From NCBI GenBank assembly GCA_020636645.1, contig JACJXO010000008.1, forward strand, positions 41,691 through 105,690: a stretch of 64,000 nt of DNA, in the 5' to 3' direction. This DNA is from Chitinophagales bacterium. Lineage in GTDB: Bacteria; Bacteroidota; Bacteroidia; Chitinophagales; BACL12. The notes under the pieces are model-generated. The model did no database searches. It was not told where the DNA came from and saw nothing but the letters and a program-made list of their open reading frames with translations. Position numbers and translations under genes: made by a program. Positions within the stretch are counted from its first letter, which is position 1, and each line of letters opens with the position of its first letter. Shown here piece by piece: positions 1-8,806 of the stretch.

Positions 1-1
1 C

Positions 2-466
2 GGGCAGGAGAGATTGTACAGTGATCTGCCTGCCTGGGTGGACCGGGTGGACAACTGGGCACATTCAGATGAATTATCGCATGCTTACGCGGTCCTGTTG
101 GAGCAGGAACAAAAGCGTATTTTTTCGATGTTGAAGAAATGGAACCGCGACAGCGATCCATGGAAACGCAGGCAAAGCCTGGTGGTGCTGATCCGTCGCC
201 GGAATAAACACACCCTCGCATTTGAAGAAATGATCCCGCTTATTGAGCGCCTGGTATCTGACGATGATTATTTCGTCCAGAAAGCTGTTGGCTGGGCACT
301 TCGGGATATTGCACTGGTGTTTCCTGAACCAACCGAGACCTGGGTTGAAGCCCATGTGGCAGAACTAAGCAGTCCTGCTTTCGCAACTGCTTCAGAACGC
401 ACCCACCCCACATTGAAAGAAGCCTGGAAGGAAGTAAGGCGGATGGAAAGGAAGCGCCGCAAGTGA
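2..466 (+). CDS. DNA alkylation repair protein (HEAT-like), 5' partial
   Basis: The reading frame is open to the left edge of the window, so this is the C-terminal part of a longer protein of about 155 visible residues. The segment YFVQKAVGWALRD is the signature of the AlkD-like DNA alkylation repair family, a stack of HEAT-like helices that removes alkylated bases by non-flipping glycosylase chemistry. The basic tail MERKRRK closes the protein. A TTG at position 14 could be mistaken for a start, but the codons before it are open and the fold needs more N-terminal helices. Catalytic residues further upstream cannot be judged. Family assignment is from motif recall, so glycosylase activity is inferred. 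Confidence 0.75.
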   Translation, partial: GQERLYSDLPAWVDRVDNWAHSDELSHAYAVLLEQEQKRIFSMLKKWNRDSDPWKRRQSLVVLIRRRNKHTLAFEEMIPLIERLVSDDDYFVQKAVGWALRDIALVFPEPTETWVEAHVAELSSPAFATASERTHPTLKEAWKEVRRMERKRRK

Positions 467-521
467 CTATCGTCACCATTATACGTGTTTCAGGAACTTA
501 TTTTTGAATTTGCAAGTAATC

Positions 522-602
522 ATGAACAAGGCAGTAAAGTTGATCATGTCATGTGTGCTCTGTCTGGGGCTCATTACGCTGATCGTCTGGCTGCTTCAAT
601 AA
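522..602 (+). CDS. Putative 26-residue single-pass membrane peptide
   Basis: An ATG frame of 26 codons ends at TAA, 19 nt before the DUF2892 gene. The peptide is a short basic N-terminus followed by one continuous hydrophobic stretch (residues about 6-25, including LCLGLITLIVWLL), which would form one transmembrane helix. No family is recognised. Its position just ahead of another tiny membrane protein on the same strand suggests co-transcription. The frame is short enough to arise by chance. The even hydrophobicity and in-line placement are the only support. Confidence 0.35.
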   Translation: MNKAVKLIMSCVLCLGLITLIVWLLQ

Positions 603-621
603 CCATCCAAAACCACAAACT

Positions 622-825
622 ATGAAAAAGAACATGGGCTTTGCCGACCGGATCATCCGCATCATCATTGCGGCAGTTTTGGCTATTCTGTACTTTACCG
701 ATGTAGTTTCAGGAACCCTGGGTACTGTGGCGTTGGTCGTAGCAGTCATATTCGTGCTGACAAGCCTGGTCAGTTTCTGCCCGATCTATTCCATATTTGG
801 AATGAAGACCTGTAAAACAGAATGA
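622..825 (+). CDS. DUF2892 family small inner-membrane protein
   Basis: A 67-residue protein that begins KKNMGFADRIIRIIIA and has two hydrophobic helices (about residues 10-27 and 33-50), followed by the SFCPIYSIFGM tail typical of DUF2892, the membrane module also found at the C-terminus of YgaP-type rhodaneses. Family members sit in the cytoplasmic membrane and are often near sulfur or thiol metabolism genes. No rhodanese domain is attached here and no function is established. A strong terminator follows 18 nt after the stop, so this gene ends its transcript. Confidence 0.8.
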   Translation: MKKNMGFADRIIRIIIAAVLAILYFTDVVSGTLGTVALVVAVIFVLTSLVSFCPIYSIFGMKTCKTE

Positions 826-843
826 TCCGGATCAAAAAGAATG

Positions 844-873
844 AAAACGCCATGTTCACATGGCGTTTTTTTT
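844..873 (+). terminator. Rho-independent terminator after the DUF2892 gene
   Basis: A perfect 11-bp inverted repeat (AAAACGCCATG, loop TTCA, CATGGCGTTTT) runs directly into a T tract reaching position 873. The hairpin lies between the DUF2892 stop and the next gene and argues against any translation start near 841 for that gene. Confidence 0.85.
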
Positions 874-940
874 ATGTCATATTCGGGGAGTCATGTATTT
901 GTTCCACTAACGGGATGCGTTAGGAAGTGGGATATTTCCC

Positions 941-948
941 TATTTTTG
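941..948 (+). promoter_or_regulatory. Bacteroidota -7 promoter element (TATTTTTG)
   Basis: A full match to TAnnTTTG, the -7 element recognised by the Bacteroidota primary sigma factor, 15 nt before the ATG at 964. No clear TTTG -33 box is seen at the usual spacing. Confidence 0.45.
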
Positions 949-963
949 AATCAAATTCTCAGG

Positions 964-3759
964 ATGAAAAAGGTACTCCTCCTCCTGCTGGCTGTTTTGG
1001 CCGGTCAGTTTGTTTTTGCTCAGTTGAATACAGAATTACTTGGTCAGCTATCCTATTCTGACGATCTGTCTAATGTGTGGGGCTGGACCAGCGACGACGG
1101 TCATGAATATGCTATTGTAGGCACCTTTGATGGTACATCGATCGTGGACATCACCGACCCGACCGATCCCACCGAGATTCAGTTCATTGACGGAGCTAAC
1201 AGCATCTGGCGACAGATCGGCGTGTGGAGCCATTATGCCTATGTGGCCAATGAATCCGGCGGAGGGATCCTCTGCATTGACCTGGAGAACCTACCCATCA
1301 CCGGTGTGGCAGACTATGCCTTCAGCGATGGTGGCATTGGGATCACCACTTCCCACATCCTGTACTGCGATGCAGCCGGCACCATCTATGTATTTGGTTC
1401 CAACAAGCACAGCGGAAGTACGGTCATGCTGGATGCCACTGCTGATCCGATGGATCCGCCTTACCTCGGTGCTACCGATGATTGGTATGTGCACCATGGT
1501 TTTGCCCGCAACGATACCTTATACGAATCAAACATCTATGAAGGTTGGTTCTCTGTCTGGGATGTATCAGATAAATCATCTCCGGTTCTGCTTGCAACAC
1601 AGGAAACTCCGGGTGTGTTTACCCATAACGTGGTGGCAATGGATAATGGCATCCATCTGTTCAGCACCGATGAGGTGACCAATGGTTCGCTGGGAGCATA
1701 CGATATCAGCGACCTGTCAGACATCCAGTACAAAGGTGAATTTCGCCCGACGCCGGGTACCAACTCCATACCTCACTATACCTGGAACAAGGAACACTGG
1801 CTTACCACCGCCTGGTACCGCGATGGTCTGGTCATTACCGATAATTCTCATCCGGAAGCCATTGTTATGACCGGCTGGTATGATACCTCTCCACTATCAG
1901 GAAACGGTTTTAACGGGGCCTGGGGTGTGTATCCATATTTCCCCTCTGGTAACGTAGTGGTATCTGATATTGAAGAAGGACTTTTTGTGCTGGGGGTGGA
2001 CTATGTAAGTGCGGCATTCCTTAGCGGGACAGTTACAGATGCTTCCACTTCGGCACCCCTGTTTGGAGTCAGTGTTGAACTGTCAGATCCTTCAGGATCT
2101 ACTTCAACAGCACTGGATGGCGGGTATATAACCGGACTTGCTACAGCGGGCACCTACAGTGCAACATATTCCAAACCCGGATATATTACTGCCACCGTTA
2201 CTGGTATTGTCCTGGAAAACGGAGTAACCACCATAGAGGATGTAGAGCTGGAACCACTGGCGAGCTTCCCGTTCAACGGACAGGTGCTGGATGTAGTTAC
2301 CGGCATTGGGGTGCCCGGTGCCAGTGTGCTGGTGCAAAATGCTGATGTCTCTTTTGAGGCAACAACAGACGGAACAGGACTTTTTGTTATACCGGCCATT
2401 TTTGAAGGAACATACAGCGTTTATGCCGGCAAATGGGGTTATGTGACCAATGCTGAAATTGACCTCGATATCAATATCGGGTCGGAAGTGGTCATCGAAC
2501 TCGGTAAAGGATATTATGATGACTATCTGTTTGATTTCAACTGGACTGAAACTGCTACTGCATCCAGTGGCGACTGGGAGTGGGGTGATCCTGTAGGAAC
2601 CGAATATGGTATCGGATATTGTAATCCTGAAGATGACATTGCCGGAGACTATGGCAGTTTTTGTTATATAACCGGCAATGGCGGTGGTTCAGCCGGTTCT
2701 GATGATGTAGATGACGGTTATGTAACACTGACGTCTCCATCTTTTGATCTGAGTACCTTCGGTGATCCGTGGCTTACCTTCGATTTCTGGTTCTTCAACA
2801 ACGGGGGTTCAGGCACTCCCAATGACACCTTGTCCATGATCCTGGATAATGGTCTGACCACTTTTGAAATCGTGTTGGACAACGGCTTTACTGCACTGGG
2901 TCTGTGGCAAAATGTATCGTTTCAGTTCAGTGATTACATCACTCCGACTGCCAACATGCATGTCTCTTTCAAGACCGGTGATAACGCTGCCAGCGGTCAC
3001 CTGGTGGAAGCAGCCATTGATCGTTTCTTTGTGTTTGATTCTCTGACCACTGCTCCGGTAGCAGCCTTTGATGCCGATCTGGAAGATGGCTGTACACCAC
3101 TCCATGTGCATTTCTATGACCTCTCTGCAGGGGCAACTTCCTGGTCATGGTCTTTCCCGGGCGGAAGTCCGGCCACTTCTACACTGGCAAGTCCGATCAT
3201 CACATACAACACACCCGGCATCTATGACGTGACACTGATTGCAACCAATCCGCTTGGAAGCAACACGCTCACCCTGACCAGCTATATTGAAGTATTTGCC
3301 TCTCCTGTTCTGGCAACAAGTGCAGGAGCAGGTTCAGCTTCTGTGATCATTTCCGGTGGAACCGCTCCGTTCGATATTCTGTGGAGCGATGGTCAGACAA
3401 CTGAGACAGCTACCGGGCTGGAAGTAGGCACCTATACCGTTACCGTTACAGATGCCAATGGCTGTAGTGTGAATGCTACTGCAGAAGTGACACAGCCTTC
3501 CGGTATTGACTGGCTGGAAGACGGATTGTCTGTTACCGTGTTTCCTAATCCTGCAACTGAATATGTGCATGTGGTGTCTGATGCTTCCGGTTCTATTTTC
3601 TGGAGCATGACCGACCTGCAGGGTCGTACCGTACTGGAATCAAACATTGATCCTGGTGAGACGATCATAGCAGTGGATGGACTGTCTTCCGGTCTGTACC
3701 ATGTGCAGCTGATCGATGCCGGCAGGCTCGTGGGGATACTTAGTGTGGTAGTGGAATGA
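964..3759 (+). CDS. Choice-of-anchor B family T9SS-secreted protein with PKD and SprB-like repeats
   Basis: A 931-residue secreted multidomain protein. Residues 1-20 form a Sec signal peptide ending FVFAQ. Residues about 21-345 are a choice-of-anchor B region of LVIVD-type beta-propeller repeats (VDITDPTDP, HNVVAMDN). Two carboxypeptidase-regulatory-like beta domains follow (about 345-425 and 432-510), then a jelly-roll-like segment (about 516-690), a PKD domain (about 696-777), a SprB-like repeat (about 781-845, with GTYTVTVTDANGC) and a type A T9SS sorting domain (from about 848, VFPNPATEYVHVV). The frame is open to 841, but the terminator at 844-873 and the signal peptide fix the start at 964. 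The next gene, 7 nt downstream, encodes a shorter paralogue. It is probably displayed on or released from the cell surface. Ligand unknown. Confidence 0.9.
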   Translation: MKKVLLLLLAVLAGQFVFAQLNTELLGQLSYSDDLSNVWGWTSDDGHEYAIVGTFDGTSIVDITDPTDPTEIQFIDGANSIWRQIGVWSHYAYVANESGGGILCIDLENLPITGVADYAFSDGGIGITTSHILYCDAAGTIYVFGSNKHSGSTVMLDATADPMDPPYLGATDDWYVHHGFARNDTLYESNIYEGWFSVWDVSDKSSPVLLATQETPGVFTHNVVAMDNGIHLFSTDEVTNGSLGAYDISDLSDIQYKGEFRPTPGTNSIPHYTWNKEHWLTTAWYRDGLVITDNSHPEAIVMTGWYDTSPLSGNGFNGAWGVYPYFPSGNVVVSDIEEGLFVLGVDYVSAAFLSGTVTDASTSAPLFGVSVELSDPSGSTSTALDGGYITGLATAGTYSATYSKPGYITATVTGIVLENGVTTIEDVELEPLASFPFNGQVLDVVTGIGVPGASVLVQNADVSFEATTDGTGLFVIPAIFEGTYSVYAGKWGYVTNAEIDLDINIGSEVVIELGKGYYDDYLFDFNWTETATASSGDWEWGDPVGTEYGIGYCNPEDDIAGDYGSFCYITGNGGGSAGSDDVDDGYVTLTSPSFDLSTFGDPWLTFDFWFFNNGGSGTPNDTLSMILDNGLTTFEIVLDNGFTALGLWQNVSFQFSDYITPTANMHVSFKTGDNAASGHLVEAAIDRFFVFDSLTTAPVAAFDADLEDGCTPLHVHFYDLSAGATSWSWSFPGGSPATSTLASPIITYNTPGIYDVTLIATNPLGSNTLTLTSYIEVFASPVLATSAGAGSASVIISGGTAPFDILWSDGQTTETATGLEVGTYTVTVTDANGCSVNATAEVTQPSGIDWLEDGLSVTVFPNPATEYVHVVSDASGSIFWSMTDLQGRTVLESNIDPGETIIAVDGLSSGLYHVQLIDAGRLVGILSVVVE

Positions 3760-3766
3760 CGATGGT

Positions 3767-5320
3767 ATGCGATTGAGACAACTCCTGCTGCTTTCCTGTT
3801 TACCCCTGGTCTCAGTGGCACAGGAGAACATGACGCTGCAATCATGGTATAGTTATGATGAAAGGGCGGCTGATGTGTGGGGCTGGGAGAGCGAAGACGG
3901 ACATTTCTATGCTATCATCGGCATTTTCGATGGTACATCTATTGTTGACATCACCGATCCTTCTTCACCAATAGAGGTGGCCTTTGTAGGCGGACCGGAA
4001 AGTATCTGGAGAGATATCAAGACCTGGAATGACCACGCTTATGTGGTCAATGAAACAGGAGGGGGCATGCTCATCATAGACCTGTCTGACCTGCCGGGAG
4101 TTCCGGATACCACCAGCTATACCGGCGATTCTCTGGCTACAGCCCATAATATCTTCATTGATGAGCATGGTATCGCCTATGTGATAGGCAGCAACCGGCA
4201 TAATGGCGGCGCTCTTTTTCTTGACCTGAACAGCGACCCTATGGCTCCTGAACAGATCGGCTACTATGATGTCAACTACTGCCATGATCTCTATGTTCGC
4301 GGAGATACCATGTGGACCGCAGAACTCTATGTTGGACAATTTGGCGTGGTGGATGTTTCTGATAAAGCTTCACCGGTTGTGCTGGCCACCCAGACCACTC
4401 CTGCATTCTTCACTCATAACCTATGGCTGAGTGACGATGGCGATTACCTCTTTACAACTGATGAAGTTTCCGGTGCACCGGTAGCTGCCTATGATGTGAG
4501 TGATCTCAGCGATATTCGTCTGATCGATACCTGGGAATCATCGCCCGGAGCAGGAGTGATACCACACAACACTTTTTATCATGACGGGTATCTCGTAACT
4601 TCTTATTACCGCGACGGAGTGACCATCGTAGATGCACACAGACCGGATAACCTGATCGAAACAGGCTATTATGATACTTCCCCCTTTCCCTCCGGTAACG
4701 GATACAACGGTTGCTGGGGTGTCTATCCTTATTTCAGCAATGATCTGATCGCAGCATCTGATATTGAAGAAGGCCTGTTCATCCTCCAGCCGGATTACCA
4801 GCGGGCTTCCTATCTGGAAGGGGTAGTATCTGAAGAGGGAACAGGCATGCTGCTTCCTGGTTCTCTGGTTGAGATCCTGGGAACGGAACAGACCAGTGTT
4901 ACAGACTTTCTGGGAGGCTATAAGACCGGAACTTCAGCTCCGGGGCTATACGATGTGAGGGTGTCAAAATCAGGGTGTCTGACTGAAATTGCATCCGGTG
5001 TGGAATTATTACAGGCGGAAGTGACCTCTCTGAGTTTCAACCTTACCTGCACTGCCAGTGTAGCCATTGAACACCCCGAAGACATCATACTGGAAGTGAA
5101 TCCCTCTGTATTTCAGGATCACTGTACCCTGACCTGGAATGAGATTTCTGAAGCGCTGGAAATACAGATCTTCGACCTGTGCGGCCGCCTTGTTGAAAGC
5201 ATGTCTATGGATACCAGGAACGGCCGAATTGATCTCGGGGCTGACCTTCATCCCGGTATTTATCTGATCGACCTGCAGTCAGATGACCTGCGTCAGCAGG
5301 TAAGGGTGATCAGATTGTAG
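3767..5320 (+). CDS. Choice-of-anchor B family T9SS-secreted protein (short paralogue)
   Basis: A 517-residue protein with a signal peptide (residues 1-19, LPLVSVAQ), a choice-of-anchor B propeller (about 20-345), one carboxypeptidase-regulatory-like domain (about 345-430) and a C-terminal sorting domain (about 435-517, FDLCGRLVESM and HPGIYLIDLQ). The first 345 residues align block by block with the upstream gene (both have FDGTSIVDITDP and a DVWGW or NVWGW motif), so the two arose by tandem duplication. This copy lacks the PKD and SprB-like modules. The ATG lies 7 nt after the upstream stop, which implies one transcript. The sorting domain lacks the usual PNP motif (NPSVFQDH instead) but otherwise fits type A. 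Confidence 0.9.
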   Translation: MRLRQLLLLSCLPLVSVAQENMTLQSWYSYDERAADVWGWESEDGHFYAIIGIFDGTSIVDITDPSSPIEVAFVGGPESIWRDIKTWNDHAYVVNETGGGMLIIDLSDLPGVPDTTSYTGDSLATAHNIFIDEHGIAYVIGSNRHNGGALFLDLNSDPMAPEQIGYYDVNYCHDLYVRGDTMWTAELYVGQFGVVDVSDKASPVVLATQTTPAFFTHNLWLSDDGDYLFTTDEVSGAPVAAYDVSDLSDIRLIDTWESSPGAGVIPHNTFYHDGYLVTSYYRDGVTIVDAHRPDNLIETGYYDTSPFPSGNGYNGCWGVYPYFSNDLIAASDIEEGLFILQPDYQRASYLEGVVSEEGTGMLLPGSLVEILGTEQTSVTDFLGGYKTGTSAPGLYDVRVSKSGCLTEIASGVELLQAEVTSLSFNLTCTASVAIEHPEDIILEVNPSVFQDHCTLTWNEISEALEIQIFDLCGRLVESMSMDTRNGRIDLGADLHPGIYLIDLQSDDLRQQVRVIRL

Positions 5321-5325
5321 GTTTG
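5318..5325 (+). promoter_or_regulatory. Possible -7 element (TAGGTTTG) overlapping the upstream stop
   Basis: A full TAnnTTTG match that includes the TAG stop of the preceding gene. It would leave a leader of about 45 nt before the ATG at 5376. No -33 TTTG is seen, so support is weak. Confidence 0.3.
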
Positions 5326-5375
5326 AGTATGATGTAAATTGCGTATTTTAGGTGCACAACAAAAATGGTTGCACC

Positions 5376-7646
5376 ATGAAAAAATATCTACTTTTCCCTG
5401 CCTTAATGGCTATAGCTATCAGCGGATTTTCCCAAACTGTTGTTTTTTCTGATGATTTTGAATCGGGTGCTGCTAACTGGGACATTGATGGTTATTGGGG
5501 TGTTACTGATGAATATGCCTATGGTGGTGGTTTCTCTTTTACCGATTCTCCATGGGATCCTACCTATACTGCGGGTGAAGTACAGACTGCAACAATGGTC
5601 ACTTCTGTTGACCTCTCGGCCGCTCTTGATGCAGAAGTGACCTTCTATGCACTGATAGATCTGGAAGAAGGATTTGATTACATGTACCTGGATGCCTCTG
5701 ATGATGATGGTGCCGGGTGGATCAATATCGGGGTGTTCAACGGCGAGGGCATGCTTACAGACTGGATGCCTTTTACCTTCGGTCTCGGAGCATTTGTTGG
5801 CAGCCCTACAGTAAAGCTTCGCTTTCGTTTTGAACCTGATTTTTTTGTGGAGTATGATGGCATGTACATAGACGATTTTACGATCACTTCCTATACTACC
5901 GATGCTTCACCTCCGCTTATTCTGCACGATGTGATGCCGCTGTATCAGGGTGCCTTGTATGAGAACGAACTAACGGCAACACTGCTGGATGCCAGCGGAA
6001 TCAGCTCTACATCATTATGGTACAGTGCAGACGGTGCCGCCTATTCATCTGTTTCAGGGGTCAGCCTGGGTGGCGATGACTACGGCTATACCATACCTGT
6101 CATGGATCCCGGTACATGGATCACTTATTACTTTACAGCAACTGATGCTGCTGATGATCTGAATACTGCCACATCGCCGGAATATGAGATCATTACAGGG
6201 CAGTATATCGGATACGATGATGGCGTAATTGACTTTGTGAATGATATTGGAAATGCGTCACTGTCAGGATATTCACAGGCCGCAGTACGCATCACACTGG
6301 ATAGTTTTGCTACGGTAGTGTCATTGGTCATTCAGAATTATACAGACAATACCAGACCCAATGACAGCATCCTGATCCATGTCTGGGCAGATGACGCAGG
6401 CCTGCCGGGAGCTGACCTCATCGAACCCTTTAAACTCTTTCCTGAAGCCACACTTGAATTGCCCAATAAAGGCACCCGTGTAGATCTTCGTCCGTATGCC
6501 GATGAACTGGAAGGACTGATTGGCGATATCTGGATCGGGTTCAGTTCGCCTGATGGTGCAGCCTGGGTATCACAATCTACCCCGGGAGTTGCTCTAAGAA
6601 CCTATACGGAGTTCTTTGGCACCTGGGCTGAGTACTATTCTGATTTTCATTTCAGAGCCATTACAGGTCCATACAGCGGTGCTCCCAACGCCGACTTTAC
6701 ATTCGATGCCAGCGGCGATCCTTCGGTCCTATTCACCGACCTGAGTACCAATTATCCCGATAGCTGGGAATGGGATTTCGGTGATGGCGTGGGAAGCAGT
6801 ACCCTGCAGAATCCATCTTATACTTATACAGCCAATGGTGATTATGAGGTCTGTCTGACCGCAGGAAATGCCATTGGTACCTCTACCCATTGTGAAACGG
6901 TTACGATAGGAAGCTTTACGCCACCTGCTGCATTATTCACATTTGATGACAGCGCAGATCCTGCCATTTCCTTCACAGACCTGAGCACCAATGCACCAAC
7001 AGCATGGGTGTGGACCTTCGGCGATGGAGGGGGAAGCACGGTTGCTGATCCGTCACATACATATAGCACCAATGGTACTTTCAATGTTTGTTTGACGGCT
7101 TCCAATCTTGCAGGCGATGATACATACTGTACTGATGTGGTGATTGAAGGAAATGCAGTTGCACCGGTTGCCGACTATACCTACAGTGGTGTGGGATTGA
7201 CAGTGAACTTCACAGATATCAGCACCAATACCCCTACTTTCTGGGGATGGGATTTCGGCGACGGAACTTCCTCTTTCGATCAGAATCCTGTTCATTCATT
7301 CGGAAACAGCGGCGTATTTGAAGTCTGTCTGACTGCAGGCAATATGGCCGGAACTGATGAATCCTGCAAAACACTGAGTGTGGCAACTGATCTGGAAGAT
7401 CTGGCAGCTGCAGGTGTTGTCGTTTATCCTAATCCTGCCACAGATCAGGTGTTGGTGAATCTCTCAGATTGGGGAGGTAATGCCACACTGCAATTGTATG
7501 ACCTGCAGGGCAAACTGGTATTGCAGCAAATGATGGTTCCAGGTACGCAGGTTATCAACCTGACCGAACTGTCTTCAGGAGCTTACCGGCTTTGGATCAG
7601 TTCCGTGCAAAAGACGGCAACCGGCGTTCTCCTGGTGGATAACTGA
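5376..7646 (+). CDS. PKD-repeat T9SS-secreted protein with immune-inhibitor-A-like VEG domain
   Basis: A 756-residue secreted protein. The signal peptide is residues 1-20 (ending ISGFSQ). A domain like the C-terminal VEG module of immune inhibitor A (M6) peptidases follows (about 21-175; DDFESGAANWDIDGYWG). Beta-rich segments come next (about 176-435), then three PKD domains (about 437-515, 516-595 and 596-670; WDFGDG or WTFGDG cores), and a type A sorting domain (about 675-756; VVYPNPATDQVLVN). No peptidase active site (HExxH) is present, so despite the VEG domain it is not itself a protease. An in-frame GTG at 5352 is rejected because the ATG at 5376 starts a classic signal peptide. A surface binding or structural role is inferred. 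Confidence 0.88.
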   Translation: MKKYLLFPALMAIAISGFSQTVVFSDDFESGAANWDIDGYWGVTDEYAYGGGFSFTDSPWDPTYTAGEVQTATMVTSVDLSAALDAEVTFYALIDLEEGFDYMYLDASDDDGAGWINIGVFNGEGMLTDWMPFTFGLGAFVGSPTVKLRFRFEPDFFVEYDGMYIDDFTITSYTTDASPPLILHDVMPLYQGALYENELTATLLDASGISSTSLWYSADGAAYSSVSGVSLGGDDYGYTIPVMDPGTWITYYFTATDAADDLNTATSPEYEIITGQYIGYDDGVIDFVNDIGNASLSGYSQAAVRITLDSFATVVSLVIQNYTDNTRPNDSILIHVWADDAGLPGADLIEPFKLFPEATLELPNKGTRVDLRPYADELEGLIGDIWIGFSSPDGAAWVSQSTPGVALRTYTEFFGTWAEYYSDFHFRAITGPYSGAPNADFTFDASGDPSVLFTDLSTNYPDSWEWDFGDGVGSSTLQNPSYTYTANGDYEVCLTAGNAIGTSTHCETVTIGSFTPPAALFTFDDSADPAISFTDLSTNAPTAWVWTFGDGGGSTVADPSHTYSTNGTFNVCLTASNLAGDDTYCTDVVIEGNAVAPVADYTYSGVGLTVNFTDISTNTPTFWGWDFGDGTSSFDQNPVHSFGNSGVFEVCLTAGNMAGTDESCKTLSVATDLEDLAAAGVVVYPNPATDQVLVNLSDWGGNATLQLYDLQGKLVLQQMMVPGTQVINLTELSSGAYRLWISSVQKTATGVLLVDN

Positions 7647-7679
7647 GATCTTTTCATGCATAGAGGTATGATATTTGTA

Positions 7680-7711
7680 CGGTAGTAGCAGACTGCAACC
7701 TGCTACTACCG
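7680..7711 (+). repeat. Perfect 12-bp inverted repeat in the leader of the 7730 gene
   Basis: CGGTAGTAGCAG and CTGCTACTACCG flank an 8-nt loop, ending 18 nt before the ATG at 7730. A near-match -7 element (GATATTTG, 7670-7677) lies just upstream, so the hairpin could form at the very 5' end of the mRNA. It is not followed by a T tract on either strand, so it is not an intrinsic terminator. Confidence 0.6.
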
Positions 7712-7729
7712 AAACAAAAAAATCAATAC

Positions 7730-8152
7730 ATGAAGAAACTGATCGTGATTTGTTTACTGGCCATGGGTCTGTCTGCCTCAGCACAGCAGGATGGACTTGG
7801 ACTGGGTGTGATCATTGGAGAACCCACGGGCCTTTCAGTGAAAAAATTTGTTGGTGACGATGCCTTCTCAGCAGCTGCTGCCTGGTCGGTCAAGTATGAT
7901 TATTTCTACGTCCACCTGGACTACCTGAAACACAATTACTTTCTGGGAGATCAGCTGCCGGTTTACATCGGTCTTGGTGGTGCTCTGGGTTTTGGGAAAG
8001 ATATGGCTGTTACAGCCAGAGTGCCTCTTGGTATCAGCTACCTGTTCAGAGGGCCGTTCGATGTCTTCTTTGAGGTGGTGCCCGGATTAAGGATCATACC
8101 TGAAACAGATTTCGATGTGATGGGAGCCGGAGGTTTTCACTTTTACTTTTAG
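7730..8152 (+). CDS. Small outer-membrane beta-barrel-like protein
   Basis: A 140-residue exported protein with signal peptide MKKLIVICLLAMGLSASAQ. The mature part alternates hydrophobic and polar residues and opens with GLGVIIGEPTGLSVKKF, a pattern seen in short outer-membrane barrels of the BAPKO_0422/DUF3996-like type. It ends in FHFYF, and a terminal aromatic is typical of barrels inserted by BamA. The function is unknown. It overlaps the convergent DUF1684 gene by 4 nt at the 3' end. A strong hairpin occupies its leader. Confidence 0.75.
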   Translation: MKKLIVICLLAMGLSASAQQDGLGLGVIIGEPTGLSVKKFVGDDAFSAAAAWSVKYDYFYVHLDYLKHNYFLGDQLPVYIGLGGALGFGKDMAVTARVPLGISYLFRGPFDVFFEVVPGLRIIPETDFDVMGAGGFHFYF

Positions 8153-8766
8153 TGCTCAGGCACCATTCCGCCATACAACATTTCGCCTGCCTGTACCTTT
8201 ACGGGCAGGCGATTTTCATTGGGAGGAACAGGGCAGGAGTAGCCATCTGAATAGGCGCAGTACGGATTGTAGCTTCTGTTGAAATCAATGGTCAGTTTAT
8301 GGTCTTCTACATCGGCAAATCGCAGATCCAGGTAGCGTCCGCCGCCATAGGTCTCTGTGCCGTTGGTATCATCGTTGAATGGAATGAACACATAATCTGC
8401 ATACTCCGGTATCTCCCTAAGTTTCAGACTTTGAAACACCGTTAACTGCATGCTGATACCATTCAGCACAAATGTAGCAGTGCCATATCTTACATATTCT
8501 TTTTGCCTGCCGTTCGAGGTGGGCATGATGAATACCGATCCATCTGATGAATAAGAAAAATCTGCCTCTACCACCCACGCCGTATCATAGGGATAAAATT
8601 GCAGAAAGGTGATTCCGGCACTGTCCAGAGGGCTGTTCTCATCTTCCAGAAAGCCTTCTGTGTACCATTGCTTCCAGGAGTCATGATCATTCTGCTGTGC
8701 TACTCCTGTTATAGAAGAAACTGCCAGAATAAGACCCGTTAGGAGCTGGCGAAATAAGATATCCAT
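8149..8766 (-). CDS. DUF1684 domain-containing exported protein
   Basis: A 205-residue protein with a signal peptide (about 1-23, SSITGVAQ). The C-terminal half carries the DUF1684 signature: GGRYLDLRF, then YNPYCAYSDGYSCPVPP and ENRLPVKVQAGE. DUF1684 proteins are common in Bacteroidota and Actinobacteria and have no established activity. The conserved Cys pair and Asp/Asn positions are intact. It stands alone on the reverse strand, overlapping the preceding convergent gene by 4 nt. A near-consensus -7 element (TAGCTTCG) lies just upstream of its ATG. Confidence 0.85.
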   Translation of the reverse strand: MDILFRQLLTGLILAVSSITGVAQQNDHDSWKQWYTEGFLEDENSPLDSAGITFLQFYPYDTAWVVEADFSYSSDGSVFIMPTSNGRQKEYVRYGTATFVLNGISMQLTVFQSLKLREIPEYADYVFIPFNDDTNGTETYGGGRYLDLRFADVEDHKLTIDFNRSYNPYCAYSDGYSCPVPPNENRLPVKVQAGEMLYGGMVPEH

Positions 8767-8786
8767 ACGGCGAAGCTATCCTGAAT

Positions 8787-8794
8787 TAACTTTG
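8787..8794 (+). promoter_or_regulatory. -7 promoter element (TAACTTTG)
   Basis: A full TAnnTTTG match 12 nt before the ATG at 8807. It implies a very short leader and argues that the TTG at 8792, inside the element, is not the start codon. Confidence 0.5.
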
Positions 8795-8806
8795 TGGCAA
8801 AGAATC

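Noticed and set aside
841..963. Upstream start for the first choice-of-anchor-B gene
   Set aside because: The extension covers a rho-independent terminator and places the signal peptide internally.
5352..5375. GTG start for the PKD protein
   Set aside because: The ATG at 5376 begins a standard signal peptide; the extension adds eight polar residues in front of it.
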